DNA of 33,998 nucleotides from Cellulomonas hominis (GCF_005239125.1 NZ_SZYE01000021.1:1-33998), one strand, 5' to 3'. Positions 8,299-16,525 are shown, counted from the first letter of the stretch. Notes: generated by a model from the sequence alone, not told the origin. Translations and numbers: made by a program.

Positions 8299-8538
8299 GT
8301 CCGAACCCCTCTCGCCCCGACGCGACCGCCGGTCGCGGCCCGTGCCCCCGAGCCTGCCACCGCCCCGGGCGCGCGGGCTGGGACGCAGGACCCGCCCGCG
8401 CCGTGACGTGCGCGACGCCCGCCCGCGCACGTCCCGGTCCCCACCTCTTCGTCGCGCGGCCCCCTGATCGTCCGGGCGGTGGCGCGAGAACGGGGCGGGG
8501 ACCAGGGCGGTCCGCGTCTCCACCTCCGCCGTAGACGC

Positions 8539-8575
8539 CGCAGGCCCGCCGCGCGAGGTGCGCGGCGGGCCTGCG
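8539..8575 (-). terminator. Strong hairpin terminator after the GH3 gene
   Basis: A perfect 16-bp stem (8539-8554 with 8560-8575) and a 5-nt loop, GC-rich, without a T-run. It lies just past the GH3 stop codon. The rest of the 308-bp gap 8299-8606 shows nothing else I can name. Confidence 0.8.
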
Positions 8576-8606
8576 GGCGGGTGCGGCGTGCGGCGCCGCC
8601 GGTGGG

Positions 8607-10877
8607 TCAGGCGGCGGCCCGCGCGACCAGGTCGTCCAGGCCGGCCAGGTCGAAGCCGCCCATGCCGAAACCCGCGACGACGCGCATCGGCATGTCGCCC
8701 ATCATCGCCAGCATCGTCGGGTCGAGCGCCGCGGTGGCCTCGCCGAACGCGGCACCGAGCAGCTCGGCGCCCCGCGGGTGCGCGAGCCACTCGTTGACCG
8801 TCGAGTCCGCGGTGAGCGTGCCGTGGAGGGCCTCGCCGGTGACGGTGACCTCGGCCGTGCCGCGGATGTCCCGGGACGACGCCCCGACCTCGATGACCGT
8901 GCGGCCGCCGCCGACGGCCCACCGGCGCAGCGCCGGGTGCCAGTACGACAGGTCGCGGGCGTCGAGCGTGAACTGCAGCGTGCGGGACTCGCCCGGCTCG
9001 AGCGCCACCTTGGCGAACGCCTTGAGCTCGCGGGTCGGGCGCAGCACCGCCGCCTCGGGGTCGCCGACGTAGACCTGGACCGTCTCGGCGCCGGCGCGGT
9101 CGCCGGTGTTGGTCACCGTCACCGACACGTCGACGGCGGACGAGGCGCCCTCGCCGGACACGGACGCCGTGACGTCGGAGTAGCCGAAGGTCGTGTACGA
9201 CAGGCCGTGGCCGAACGGGTAGGCGACGTCGATCAGCCGGGTGTCGTACCAGCGGTAGCCGATGAGCACGCCCTCGCCGTACCGGACGTGCCCGTTGTCG
9301 CCGGGGAAGTTGCCGAACGCGGGGGTGTCCTCGACGCGGTGCGGGATCGTCTCGGCGAGCTTGCCGGACGGGTTGCGCACACCGAGCAGCAGGTCCGCGA
9401 CGGCCGAGCCGCCGGCCTGGCCGCCGAGCCAGGTCTCCAGGACCGCCGCGGCGGCGTCCTGCCACTCCACGGCCACCGCCGAGCCGTTGGCCAGCACCAC
9501 GACGACGCGGTCGTTCACCGCGGCGACGGCGCGCAGCAGCGCCACCTGGTTCGCGGGCAGGTCGAGGTGCGTGCGGTCGTAGCCCTCCGACTCGTCGACC
9601 GCGGGCAGGCCGAGGAACAGCAGCACCGTGCCGGCGCCGCGGGCGACCTCGACGGCCTCCGCGAGCAGCGCGGCATCCGTGGGCGCCGCGTCGCCGCCCG
9701 CGCCGGCGACGGCGAACCCGGCGGCGAACGGGAGCTCGGTGCCGGTCGCGGAGCGCAGGGCGGTCAGGGCGTCGTCCAGGCGGGTCGGGTTCACCTGGGA
9801 GGAGCCGGCGCCCTGGTACCGCGGGGTCCGGGCGAACTCGCCGATCACCACGGCGCGCGCGGCGTCGTCCGCCGACAGCGGCAGGACCGGGGTCCCGTCC
9901 ACCGGTGCGTTCTTCAGCAGCACCGAGCCGTCCGCGGCGGCCTCGCGGGCCAGCGCGTGGTGCGCCTCGACGTCGATCGAGCCGGGCTCCGCGAGCGCGG
10001 GCCGGGCGCGGGCGATCAGCGTGAGCACCCGGCGGACGGCGGTGTCGAGCACCGCCTCGTCGAGCCGGCCGTTCTTCACCGCGTCGACGACGAGCGCGTC
10101 CGTGCGGCCGCCGGTCGCCGGCATCTCCAGGTCCAGACCCGCGGCGACGGCGGCGACGCGGTCCACCACGGCGCCCCAGTCGGACACGACCAGGCCCTCG
10201 AAGCCCCACTCGTCGCGCAGCACCTCGGTCAGCAGCCAGTGGTCCTGGGAGGCGTAGGTGCCGTTGATCTTGTTGTACGAGCACATGACGGTCCACGGCT
10301 GCGCCCGCTTCACCACGCGCTCGAACGCGGGGAGGTAGATCTCGCGCAGCGTGCGCTCGTCGACGTCCGCGGAGACCCGCATGCGGTCGGTCTCCTGGTT
10401 GTTCGCGGCGAAGTGCTTGAGCGAGGTGCCGACGCCCTCGGACTGGATGCCGGACACGAGCGCCGCGCCGAGGTCGCCGGCGAGCGCCGGGTCCTCGGAG
10501 AAGTACTCGAAGTTCCGGCCGCACAGCGGCGAGCGCTTCATGTTGACGCCCGGGCCGAGCAGCACGGCGACCTCGTTGCCGCGGGTCTCGCGGCCCAGCG
10601 CGCGCCCGACCCGGTCGAGCAGGTCGACGTCCCAGGTCGAGGCCAGCGCGGCGGCGGGCGGGAAGCAGGTGGCGGGCACGGAGTTGCCGATGCCCAGGTG
10701 GTCGGCGCTCTCGGCCTGCTTGCGCAGGCCGTGCGGGCCGTCGGTCACCATCACCCGGGGGACGCCGAGGCGCTCGACGCCCTCGGTGTGCCAGAAGTCG
10801 GAGCCGGACGTCAGCGCGGCCTTCTCCTCCAGGGTGAGCTCGGCCAGGACGCGCTCGACGTCGAATGCGGCGGTCAT
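8607..10877 (-). CDS. Glycoside hydrolase family 3 beta-glucosidase
   Basis: 756 aa. GH3 enzymes remove terminal beta-linked glucose (or xylose and others) from oligosaccharides by a retaining mechanism. The N-terminal (beta/alpha)8 domain contains the KHFAANNQETDR motif (about 137-148) and the nucleophile Asp233 in GLVVSDWGAV. The second, alpha/beta sandwich domain and a C-terminal fibronectin-III-like domain (about 590-665) follow. A further tail of about 70 residues rich in Gly, Met and Ala extends beyond the usual end. There is no signal peptide and no PA14 insert, so it acts in the cytoplasm on imported cello- or other oligosaccharides (inference). The ATG at 10877 follows GAGGAGGTG, a very strong ribosome site. 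It is divergent from a TetR-family gene 159 bp away, the probable local regulator. No transporter is linked. Confidence 0.93.
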   Translation of the reverse strand: MTAAFDVERVLAELTLEEKAALTSGSDFWHTEGVERLGVPRVMVTDGPHGLRKQAESADHLGIGNSVPATCFPPAAALASTWDVDLLDRVGRALGRETRGNEVAVLLGPGVNMKRSPLCGRNFEYFSEDPALAGDLGAALVSGIQSEGVGTSLKHFAANNQETDRMRVSADVDERTLREIYLPAFERVVKRAQPWTVMCSYNKINGTYASQDHWLLTEVLRDEWGFEGLVVSDWGAVVDRVAAVAAGLDLEMPATGGRTDALVVDAVKNGRLDEAVLDTAVRRVLTLIARARPALAEPGSIDVEAHHALAREAAADGSVLLKNAPVDGTPVLPLSADDAARAVVIGEFARTPRYQGAGSSQVNPTRLDDALTALRSATGTELPFAAGFAVAGAGGDAAPTDAALLAEAVEVARGAGTVLLFLGLPAVDESEGYDRTHLDLPANQVALLRAVAAVNDRVVVVLANGSAVAVEWQDAAAAVLETWLGGQAGGSAVADLLLGVRNPSGKLAETIPHRVEDTPAFGNFPGDNGHVRYGEGVLIGYRWYDTRLIDVAYPFGHGLSYTTFGYSDVTASVSGEGASSAVDVSVTVTNTGDRAGAETVQVYVGDPEAAVLRPTRELKAFAKVALEPGESRTLQFTLDARDLSYWHPALRRWAVGGGRTVIEVGASSRDIRGTAEVTVTGEALHGTLTADSTVNEWLAHPRGAELLGAAFGEATAALDPTMLAMMGDMPMRVVAGFGMGGFDLAGLDDLVARAAA

Positions 10878-10915
10878 GCGGTGGCACCTCCTCGTGCGGT
10901 GGATCTGTTGCCGCC

Positions 10916-10921
10916 ACTGTA
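10916..10921 (-). promoter_or_regulatory. Possible -10 box of the GH3 gene
   Basis: TACAGT on the minus strand, 38 bp before the ATG, in the divergent GH3-tetR region. No convincing -35 box is found. Confidence 0.35.
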
Positions 10922-11036
10922 GCCGATGCCTACCGCCCGGTCGGGTTCTTCTCCCGGGTCTGCGGACCTCCTGTGAGAACCTGTCCACCACGCGCCGCCC
11001 GGCGCGCACGGAGCACGGTGACGGGGGCCAGGGACG

Positions 11037-11699
11037 ATGTCCGTCGAGACGCAGCAGCGCGGGTACGCGAAGGGGCGCGCGAAGCGCCGGGAGATCATCG
11101 ACCAGGCCACGGCCATGTTCGGCGAGGTCGGCTACCGGGGGGCGTCGCTCCGCGAGATCGCGGCACGGTGCGGCATCTCGCACCCCGGCCTGCTGCACCA
11201 CTTCCCGACCAAGGAGTCCCTGCTGCTCGCGGTGCTGGAGCACCGCGACCAGGTCGACATCGAGTGGCTGGACGCGGACAGCGCCGACGGCGTCACCACG
11301 CTGCGGCACCTGGTCGAGCTCGTGGCGCTCAACGCGACCCGGCGCGGGATCGTCGAGCTGTACGCCGTGCTCTCCGCCGAGGCCACCTCCGCGGACCACC
11401 CCGCGCACGTGTACTTCCAGGACCGGTACCGCCGGGCGCTCGACGCCGCGACCACGGCGTACGCGCGGGCCGCCGAGCAGGGCGCGCTCCGCGAGGGCGT
11501 CGACCCGGACGCCGCGGGCCGCCAGCTGATCGCGCTCATGGACGGCATGCAGATCCAGTGGCTGCTCGACGACGGGGAGACCGACATGGCCGGCGTGGTG
11601 CGCCGGCAGGTGCAGGACCAGCTCGCGGTGCCGCTGGACGCGGGGGCGGACGCCCCGCCGGCGGACGCCGCCGAGCTGGACGCCGGGGTCGAGCGCTAG
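11037..11699 (+). CDS. TetR/AcrR-family transcriptional regulator
   Basis: 220 aa, a one-component repressor type. The N-terminal helix-turn-helix (about 18-64) is clear: the segments TAMFGEVGYRGASLREIA and CGISHPGLLHHFPTKESLL match the TetR DNA-binding domain closely. The remaining 150 residues are the ligand-binding and dimer domain, which is variable and gives no ligand. It is divergent from the GH3 beta-glucosidase gene, the usual arrangement for a regulator controlling itself and its neighbour, so a sugar or glycoside effector is a reasonable guess. It ends on the palindromic CTAG at 11696-11699, which it shares with the stop codon of the gene on the other strand. The ATG at 11037 is preceded by GGGA a few bases upstream. 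Confidence 0.9.
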   Translation: MSVETQQRGYAKGRAKRREIIDQATAMFGEVGYRGASLREIAARCGISHPGLLHHFPTKESLLLAVLEHRDQVDIEWLDADSADGVTTLRHLVELVALNATRRGIVELYAVLSAEATSADHPAHVYFQDRYRRALDAATTAYARAAEQGALREGVDPDAAGRQLIALMDGMQIQWLLDDGETDMAGVVRRQVQDQLAVPLDAGADAPPADAAELDAGVER

Positions 11700-12364
11700 G
11701 CCGGCGCCGCCGAGCCGTCCAGCAGCGACCCCGTGACCGGGGAGGGCGGCACCGCCACGCACAGGCCGGTCCGGTCGCCGCGCGCCCACGACCCCTGCGT
11801 CGGCGCCCACGCGAGCATCCGCGTGCCCTGGTCCCGCTCGTCGGCGGTGAGGACGCAGGACGCCTCCACGCGCGCCGACGCCTCGGCGGGGCCGGGCCAC
11901 GACGAGCCCGGCTCGAACGCGTAGGACGACACCACCTGGGCGGCGTGCGGGTCGGCGCACGGCACGACGCGCACCCGGTCGACGGGGCCGTCCGCGGGGA
12001 CGTCCGCGAGGCACGCGCCCGGTACGAGCTGCACCGCGTGGGCGTCCACGGGCGCGGTCACGTCCGCCGGCAGCGGGCGCGCGGCGACGGCCGAGCCGAC
12101 GACCAGCGCGAGCAGGCCCGCCCAGGCCGCGGTGCCCAGCGCACCGAGCACCACCCCCGCCACCGCGAGACCCCGGCCGGCGCGCCGGTCCGGGGCGCCG
12201 GGGCGCGTGCGGCGCAGCCCGACGAGGCCGAGCACCAGGGCGACGGGCCCGGTGCCGAGGACGCCCGCGACCAGCGCCGCGACGGACACGCCGTCGGTGC
12301 GGGGGCGCGGCGGCGCCCAGCCGGGCGCGTAGAACGGCTCCGGGTAGCCGTAGGGGTCCGTCAC
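11696..12364 (-). CDS. DUF4190/septum-formation-domain membrane protein
   Basis: 222 aa. The N-terminus is short and Pro/Tyr-rich. Two membrane segments follow (about 26-48 and 64-92, DUF4190 type) around a small loop with Gly, Arg and Pro. The extracellular part has the GxCL...V.CxxxH pattern of the septum-formation domain (PF13845): PGACLADVP at about 114-122 and VVPCADPHAAQVVSSY soon after. Four cysteines outside the membrane could form disulphides. The start is GTG at 12364, one base after the stop codon of the upstream paralogue, so the two form an operon. The role is unknown; the domain name comes from actinobacterial proteins tied to division, but direct evidence is thin. It ends tail to tail with tetR, sharing CTAG. 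Confidence 0.75.
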   Translation of the reverse strand: MTDPYGYPEPFYAPGWAPPRPRTDGVSVAALVAGVLGTGPVALVLGLVGLRRTRPGAPDRRAGRGLAVAGVVLGALGTAAWAGLLALVVGSAVAARPLPADVTAPVDAHAVQLVPGACLADVPADGPVDRVRVVPCADPHAAQVVSSYAFEPGSSWPGPAEASARVEASCVLTADERDQGTRMLAWAPTQGSWARGDRTGLCVAVPPSPVTGSLLDGSAAPA

Positions 12365-12365
12365 G

Positions 12366-13250
12366 TCACACCTCCGCCGCCGGCCCGGCCGCGAACGTCC
12401 CGGCCAGCACCGAGCCCGTCGCCGCCAGGTCCGTGGACAGCACGCAGTAGGCCCAGCGGTCCCCGGCGGCCCACTGGTCGGGGTGCACGAAGTACACGTC
12501 CGCCCAGGCGTCCGCCGGGAGCGCCGCCGGGTCGACCAGGTGCGCGACCGCGGCCGTGCACCGGTCCAGCAGCGCGGTGTACGCCGCGTCCGGCTCCGCG
12601 ACGTCGGCGAGCACCGGCTCCGCCATCGCCAGGCGGTCCACCACCTCGGAGGTGTGGCCGGCGGCGCAGTCGACCACGCGGCCGTCGGACATGTCGTACG
12701 TCGCGGGGGCGGCCGCGAGGCAGTCGCCGGGGGTCAGCGCGTCGGTCAGCGCGAACCACGGCAGCGTGGTCGCCGACCCGCCGCCGGCGAGGTCGTCCGC
12801 GCCGGCCCCGGCGCCCGGGCCGGGGGCCCCGGAGGCGCTCGACGACCCCGCCGTCGCGACCGTGACCGCGACCGCGACGGCCAGGCCGCCCACCAGCAGC
12901 ACGGTCAGCACCCCGCCGATCCACGTCGCCGCGACCGCCAGGCCCCGGCCCGGCGCGCCCGTGCGGCGGACACGGCGCTGCGCGGCGATGCCGAGCCCCA
13001 GGCCGACCGGGCCCGTGAACAGGCTCACCAGGCCCGCCAGCGCGACCACGAACGCCGCGATCGCCAGCCCGTCGGTGCCGCGGGGCGCCGGGGGCGGACC
13101 CCAGGCGGGCGGCGGGGCGGTGACGTAGGGCGGTGGCGGCAGCGGCGCGCCGGGGGGAGCGGGCGACGGGGCCCACACGCCGGCGGACGGCGCGGGGGCG
13201 GTCGGCGCCGGGCCCGGCCAGGCCGGCGGACCCGGCTCGGGGGTCGACAT
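12366..13250 (-). CDS. DUF4190/septum-formation-domain membrane protein, larger paralogue
   Basis: 294 aa, same design as its downstream neighbour. It has a Pro/Ala-rich cytoplasmic N-terminus of about 58 residues, two membrane segments (about 62-90 and 103-133), a Gly/Ser/Ala linker and an extracellular domain. That domain contains TPGDCLAAAP (about 172-181), VVDCAAGHTSEVV (about 192-204) and further cysteines near DRCTAAV and WAYCVLS. These features match the septum-formation domain (PF13845). The pair is most simply a tandem duplication that has diverged. The ATG at 13250 has no ribosome site, but a TAGGTT -10 box lies 6 nt before it, so the transcript is probably leaderless. Its function is not known; an envelope or division role is only suggested by the family name. 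Confidence 0.75.
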   Translation of the reverse strand: MSTPEPGPPAWPGPAPTAPAPSAGVWAPSPAPPGAPLPPPPYVTAPPPAWGPPPAPRGTDGLAIAAFVVALAGLVSLFTGPVGLGLGIAAQRRVRRTGAPGRGLAVAATWIGGVLTVLLVGGLAVAVAVTVATAGSSSASGAPGPGAGAGADDLAGGGSATTLPWFALTDALTPGDCLAAAPATYDMSDGRVVDCAAGHTSEVVDRLAMAEPVLADVAEPDAAYTALLDRCTAAVAHLVDPAALPADAWADVYFVHPDQWAAGDRWAYCVLSTDLAATGSVLAGTFAAGPAAEV

Positions 13251-13256
13251 GCGCCG

Positions 13257-13262
13257 AACCTA
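13257..13262 (-). promoter_or_regulatory. -10 box of leaderless septum-domain operon
   Basis: TAGGTT on the minus strand, 6 nt before the ATG at 13250. Confidence 0.55.
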
Positions 13263-13321
13263 GCGGAGCCGTCGCGGCCGGTACGGCGCCCCCGCGCGGT
13301 TCCCCCGGACGGGCGCGGGCG

Positions 13322-14119
13322 TCACGCCGCGTCGGCGATGTCCAGCACCACGGGCACGTGGTCCGAGGGCGCCTTGCCCTTGCGCTCGACCCGCTCGATC
13401 GACACCCCGGTCACCCGCGGCGCGAGGGCGGGCGAGGCCCAGGTGAAGTCGATGCGCATGCCCTCGTTCCGCGGGAACCGCAGCTGCTGGTAGTCCCAGT
13501 ACGTGTAGGTGTGCTCGGCGGGCAGGTGCACGCGGGACACCTCGGTGTACCCGCCCGCGCCGAACGCCTGGAAGGCATCGCGCTCCGCGGGCGTCACGTG
13601 CGTCCGCCCGGCGAACACGCCGATGTCCCACACGTCGGTGTCGAGCGGCGCGACGTTCCAGTCGCCCACCAGGGCGACCGGGAGCGCCGGGTCCTCCTCG
13701 ATCCAGCGGCGCGACTCCTGCTGCAGGGCCTCCAGCCAGCGCAGCTTGTAGTCGAAGTGCGGGTCGCCGACCTCCCGGCCGTTCGGGACGTACAGGCTCC
13801 ACACCCGCACGCCGCCGCAGCTGGCCCCGAGGGCGCGGGCCTCGGTCACCGGGTCCTCGCCCCAGCCGGGCTGGCCCGCGAACGCGTGCTCGACGTCGTG
13901 TATCCCGACCCGGGAGGCGATCGCGACGCCGTTCCACTGGCTGAACCCGCTCGTGACCACCTCGTAGCCGGCCGCCTCGAAGGCCTCGCGCGGGAACTGC
14001 TCGTCCTTGCACTTGGTCTCCTGCATCGCCAGCACGTCCGTGCCCGTCCGCTCCAGGAAGGCGATCACGCGGTCGACGCGGGTGCGGACGGAGTTCACGT
14101 TCCAGGTGGCGAGGCGCAT
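13322..14119 (-). CDS. xth: Exodeoxyribonuclease III (AP endonuclease)
   Basis: 265 aa, the normal length for the Xth/ExoA family. The enzyme cuts DNA 5' to abasic sites and removes 3' blocking groups in base-excision repair, using Mg2+. The endonuclease/exonuclease/phosphatase fold shows its motifs in order: ATWNVNS (4-10), AMQETK with the metal-binding Glu, SLYVPNG, GDWNVAP with catalytic Asp and Asn, RIDFTW and the terminal SDHVPVV with the catalytic His. Start is ATG at 14119; a TACCGT -10 box lies 7 nt upstream and no ribosome site is present, so it is probably leaderless. It is divergent from the short-chain dehydrogenase gene by 90 bp. A monocistronic unit is likely. Confidence 0.95.
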   Translation of the reverse strand: MRLATWNVNSVRTRVDRVIAFLERTGTDVLAMQETKCKDEQFPREAFEAAGYEVVTSGFSQWNGVAIASRVGIHDVEHAFAGQPGWGEDPVTEARALGASCGGVRVWSLYVPNGREVGDPHFDYKLRWLEALQQESRRWIEEDPALPVALVGDWNVAPLDTDVWDIGVFAGRTHVTPAERDAFQAFGAGGYTEVSRVHLPAEHTYTYWDYQQLRFPRNEGMRIDFTWASPALAPRVTGVSIERVERKGKAPSDHVPVVLDIADAA

Positions 14120-14126
14120 GACCGGC

Positions 14127-14132
14127 ACGGTA
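14127..14132 (-). promoter_or_regulatory. -10 box of leaderless xth
   Basis: TACCGT on the minus strand, 7 nt before the ATG. Confidence 0.55.
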
Positions 14133-14197
14133 CCGGCCGCTCCCGACACCCGGGGAACCGGGCGCCCGGCACCCGGGCGACCGGGGGGTGGCGACCG

Positions 14198-14203
14198 TAG
14201 GGT
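14198..14203 (+). promoter_or_regulatory. -10 box of leaderless SDR gene
   Basis: TAGGGT, 6 nt before the ATG at 14210. The same hexamer precedes purD. Confidence 0.55.
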
Positions 14204-14209
14204 GGCCGC

Positions 14210-14986
14210 ATGGGAACCGCACTGATCACGGGCGCCAGCTCCGGCCTGGGGCTCGAGTTCGCGTGGCAGCTCGCCACCGCCCGCCACGACGTCGTCCTCG
14301 TCGCCCGCGACGCCGAGCGCCTGGAGCGCCTCGCCGCCCAGCTGCGCGCCGCCGCGGGCGTCCGCGCGGAGGTGCTCCGCGCCGACCTGACCGACCGGGA
14401 CGACGTGGAGCGCGTCGCCGAGCGGCTGCGCGCCACCGAGCGGCCCGTCGGCCTGCTCGTGAACAACGCCGGCATCGGCCTCGGCCAGCGGTTCGTGGGC
14501 AGCGACCTCGCGCAGCAGGAGGCGGCGCTCGACCTCATGGTCCGCGCCGTGCTCGTGCTGTCCCACGCCGCGGCCGGCGCGATGGTCGAGCGGGGGCGCG
14601 GCGCGATCCTCAACGTCGGCTCCGTCGCCGCCCTCATGACCTCCGGGACCTACTCGGCGCACAAGGCGTGGGTGCGGACCTTCACCGAGGGGCTCGCCGC
14701 GGAGCTCGCGGGCACCGGCGTCACGGCCACGGTCGTGTCCCCGGGCCTGACGCACACCGAGTTCCACGAGCGCGCCGGGCTGCGCGCCGGCGAGGCCTAC
14801 CCCGAGCTGGCCTGGCTGTCCGCCGACCGGGTCGTGGCGGCGGCGCTCGCGGACGTGCGCCGCGGCGCCGTGCTGTCGACCCCCAGCCTGCGCTACCGGG
14901 CCGCGTCCGGCGTGCTGCGGGTCCTGCCCCGCTCCGCCCTCCGCGCGCTCGCCACCCGCCGCCCGGACCGCGCCCCCGGGGACTGA
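14210..14986 (+). CDS. Short-chain dehydrogenase/reductase (SDR)
   Basis: 258 aa, classical SDR size. The NAD(P)-binding motif TGASSGLGLEF (about 7-17) is followed by VARD, whose Arg after the second strand favours NADP(H). NNAG (about 84-87), the catalytic Ser in NVGSVAA, and YSAHK with catalytic Tyr and Lys complete the active site. The proline-gly motif SPGLTHTEFH follows. The C-terminus is basic and hydrophobic (LRVLPRSALRALATRRP), which may bring it to the membrane. Sequence style is that of the DltE/YqjQ-like group, whose substrates are mostly unknown. It lies 31 bp before pyrE, but pyrE has its own -10 box, so an operon is possible and not required. The substrate cannot be predicted. 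Confidence 0.88.
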   Translation: MGTALITGASSGLGLEFAWQLATARHDVVLVARDAERLERLAAQLRAAAGVRAEVLRADLTDRDDVERVAERLRATERPVGLLVNNAGIGLGQRFVGSDLAQQEAALDLMVRAVLVLSHAAAGAMVERGRGAILNVGSVAALMTSGTYSAHKAWVRTFTEGLAAELAGTGVTATVVSPGLTHTEFHERAGLRAGEAYPELAWLSADRVVAAALADVRRGAVLSTPSLRYRAASGVLRVLPRSALRALATRRPDRAPGD

Positions 14987-15004
14987 CGCCCGGCACGGCC
15001 TCGC

Positions 15005-15010
15005 TACGCT
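15005..15010 (+). promoter_or_regulatory. -10 box of leaderless pyrE
   Basis: TACGCT, 7 nt before the GTG. A CTGACG 16 nt upstream is a fair -35 box. Confidence 0.55.
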
Positions 15011-15017
15011 GGCGGCC

Positions 15018-15596
15018 GTGACGACCTCCTCCCTCTCCCCGACCCCGCGCGAGCAGCTCCGCGACCTCATCGTCGAGCTGGCCGTCGTGCGCGGCCGGGT
15101 CACGCTGTCCTCCGGCCGCGAGGCCGACTACTACGTCGACCTGCGCCGGGTGACCCTGCACCACCGCGCCGCGCCGCTGATCGGCCACGTGCTGCTCGAC
15201 CGGCTGGAGGAGGTCGGCCTGGGCACGGCGGACGTCGAGGCGGTCGGCGGCCTGACCCTCGGCGCCGACCCGGTCGCGACCGCGCTGCTGCACGCCGCCG
15301 CGTCCCGCGGGCAGGACCTGGACGCGTTCGTGGTCCGCAAGGAGGCGAAGGCGCACGGCATGCAGCGCCGCATCGAGGGCCCCGACATCGCCGGCCGCCC
15401 CGTCGTCGTGCTGGAGGACACCTCGACCACCGGGGCGTCGCCCATCGCCGCGGTCGAGGCCGCGCGCGAGGCGGGCGCGGACGTCCGCGGCGTGGCCGTG
15501 ATCGTCGACCGCGCCACCGGTGCGCGGGAGAAGATCGAGGCGCTCGGCGTCCCGTACCACTACCTCTTCGACCTGACCGACCTCGGCCTGGCCTGA
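15018..15596 (+). CDS. pyrE: Orotate phosphoribosyltransferase
   Basis: 192 aa. PyrE joins orotate and PRPP to give OMP, the fifth step of UMP synthesis, in the cytoplasm as a dimer. The type I phosphoribosyltransferase fold is clear: SSGREADYYVDLR near the N-terminus (orotate site), the flexible loop with FVVRKEAKAHGMQRRIEG (about 110-127), and the PRPP-binding signature VVVLEDTSTTGASP (about 130-143). Start is GTG at 15018, supported by a -10 box 7 nt before it and by the family's N-terminus. It is followed by a large inverted repeat that separates it from the convergent HAD gene. pyrE lies close to purine genes in this window, but the other pyrimidine genes are absent. Confidence 0.96.
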   Translation: MTTSSLSPTPREQLRDLIVELAVVRGRVTLSSGREADYYVDLRRVTLHHRAAPLIGHVLLDRLEEVGLGTADVEAVGGLTLGADPVATALLHAAASRGQDLDAFVVRKEAKAHGMQRRIEGPDIAGRPVVVLEDTSTTGASPIAAVEAAREAGADVRGVAVIVDRATGAREKIEALGVPYHYLFDLTDLGLA

Positions 15597-15620
15597 CCCG
15601 CCCCGCGGGGGCCGGCGCCG

Positions 15621-15688
15621 CGCCGCCTACGCCTTCCCGCCCGACCCGGTGCCGCCGGGGGTGGCCCGGCCGGAAGGCGTAGGCGGCG
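15621..15688. terminator. 17-bp inverted repeat between convergent pyrE and HAD genes
   Basis: Perfect 17-bp arms at 15621-15637 and 15672-15688 (CGCCGCCTACGCCTTCC and its complement) enclose 34 nt that can themselves fold. It probably works as a two-way terminator. The long spacer is unusual for a simple one. Confidence 0.6.
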
Positions 15689-15700
15689 TGCGCGCCGGGC

Positions 15701-16525
15701 TCAGGCCTCCGGGGCTGCCGTGGCGCCCGGGTACGACTCCGCCCACTCCGGGACGCGGGCGACCAGGTCCGCCACCGAGTCGAGGACCTGGGTCGGGCGG
15801 AACGGGTACCGCACGAGGTCCTCGGAGCGGGTGGACCCGGTCAGCACCAGGAACGTCCGCAGCCCCGCCTCGATCCCGGCGACGACGTCGGTGTCCATCC
15901 GGTCGCCGATCATCGCGGTCGTCTCGGAGTGCGCGTCGATCCGGTTCAGCGCGGACCGGATCATCATGGGGTTCGGCTTGCCGACGAAGTACGGCTGCCG
16001 CCCGGTCGCCGCCGTGATCATCGCGGCGACCGCGCCCGTGGCGGGCAGGTCGCCCTCCTGGCTCGGGCCGGTGACGTCCGGGTTGGTCGCGATGAACCGC
16101 GCGCCGCCCTGGATCAGCCGGATCGCGCGGGTGATCGCCTCGAACGAGTACGTGCGCGTCTCCCCGAGGACGACGAAGTCGGGGTCCGCCGAGGTCAGCG
16201 TGTAGCCCGCCTCGTACAGCGCCGTGGTGAGCCCGGCCTCGCCGATGACGTACGCCGAGCCGCCGGGCTCCTGGTCGGTGAGGAACTGCGCCGTCGCCAG
16301 CGCGGACGTCCACAGCGACTCCTCCGCCAGGTCGATGCCCGAGGACGCGAGCCGGGCGCGCAGGTCCCGCGGGGTGAAGATCGAGTTGTTGGTCAGCACC
16401 AGGAACGGGTGGTCGCCGTCGCGCAGCGCCCGCACGAACTCCGGGGCCCCCGGCACCGCGACGCCCTCGTGCACGAGGACGCCGTCCATGTCCGACAGCC
16501 AGGAGGCGATCGGCCGGGCGGTCAC
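15701..16525 (-). CDS. HAD-superfamily phosphatase, NagD-like
   Basis: 274 aa. The nucleophile motif SDMDGVLV (about 11-18) with two aspartates, the threonine/serine motif VLTNNS (about 43-48), the lysine in GKPNPMM, and the final GDRMDTDV acidic motif mark a HAD phosphatase with the type IIA cap, as in NagD, AraL and p-nitrophenylphosphatase. Such enzymes dephosphorylate sugar phosphates, nucleotides or pyridoxal phosphate; the true substrate is open. The start is GTG at 16525, overlapping the stop of the upstream DedA gene by 4 bases (GTGA), which implies translational coupling. The pairing of a membrane lipid transporter and a phosphatase may be functional or just an operon of convenience. 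Confidence 0.88.
   Translation of the reverse strand: MTARPIASWLSDMDGVLVHEGVAVPGAPEFVRALRDGDHPFLVLTNNSIFTPRDLRARLASSGIDLAEESLWTSALATAQFLTDQEPGGSAYVIGEAGLTTALYEAGYTLTSADPDFVVLGETRTYSFEAITRAIRLIQGGARFIATNPDVTGPSQEGDLPATGAVAAMITAATGRQPYFVGKPNPMMIRSALNRIDAHSETTAMIGDRMDTDVVAGIEAGLRTFLVLTGSTRSEDLVRYPFRPTQVLDSVADLVARVPEWAESYPGATAAPEA

Noticed and set aside
10944-10981. GGTTCT...AGAACC inverted repeat (10944-10949 and 10976-10981) and GGTC-N4-GACC as TetR operators
   Set aside because: Arms are short, spacing is too large for a TetR dimer, and such pairs are expected by chance in this DNA.
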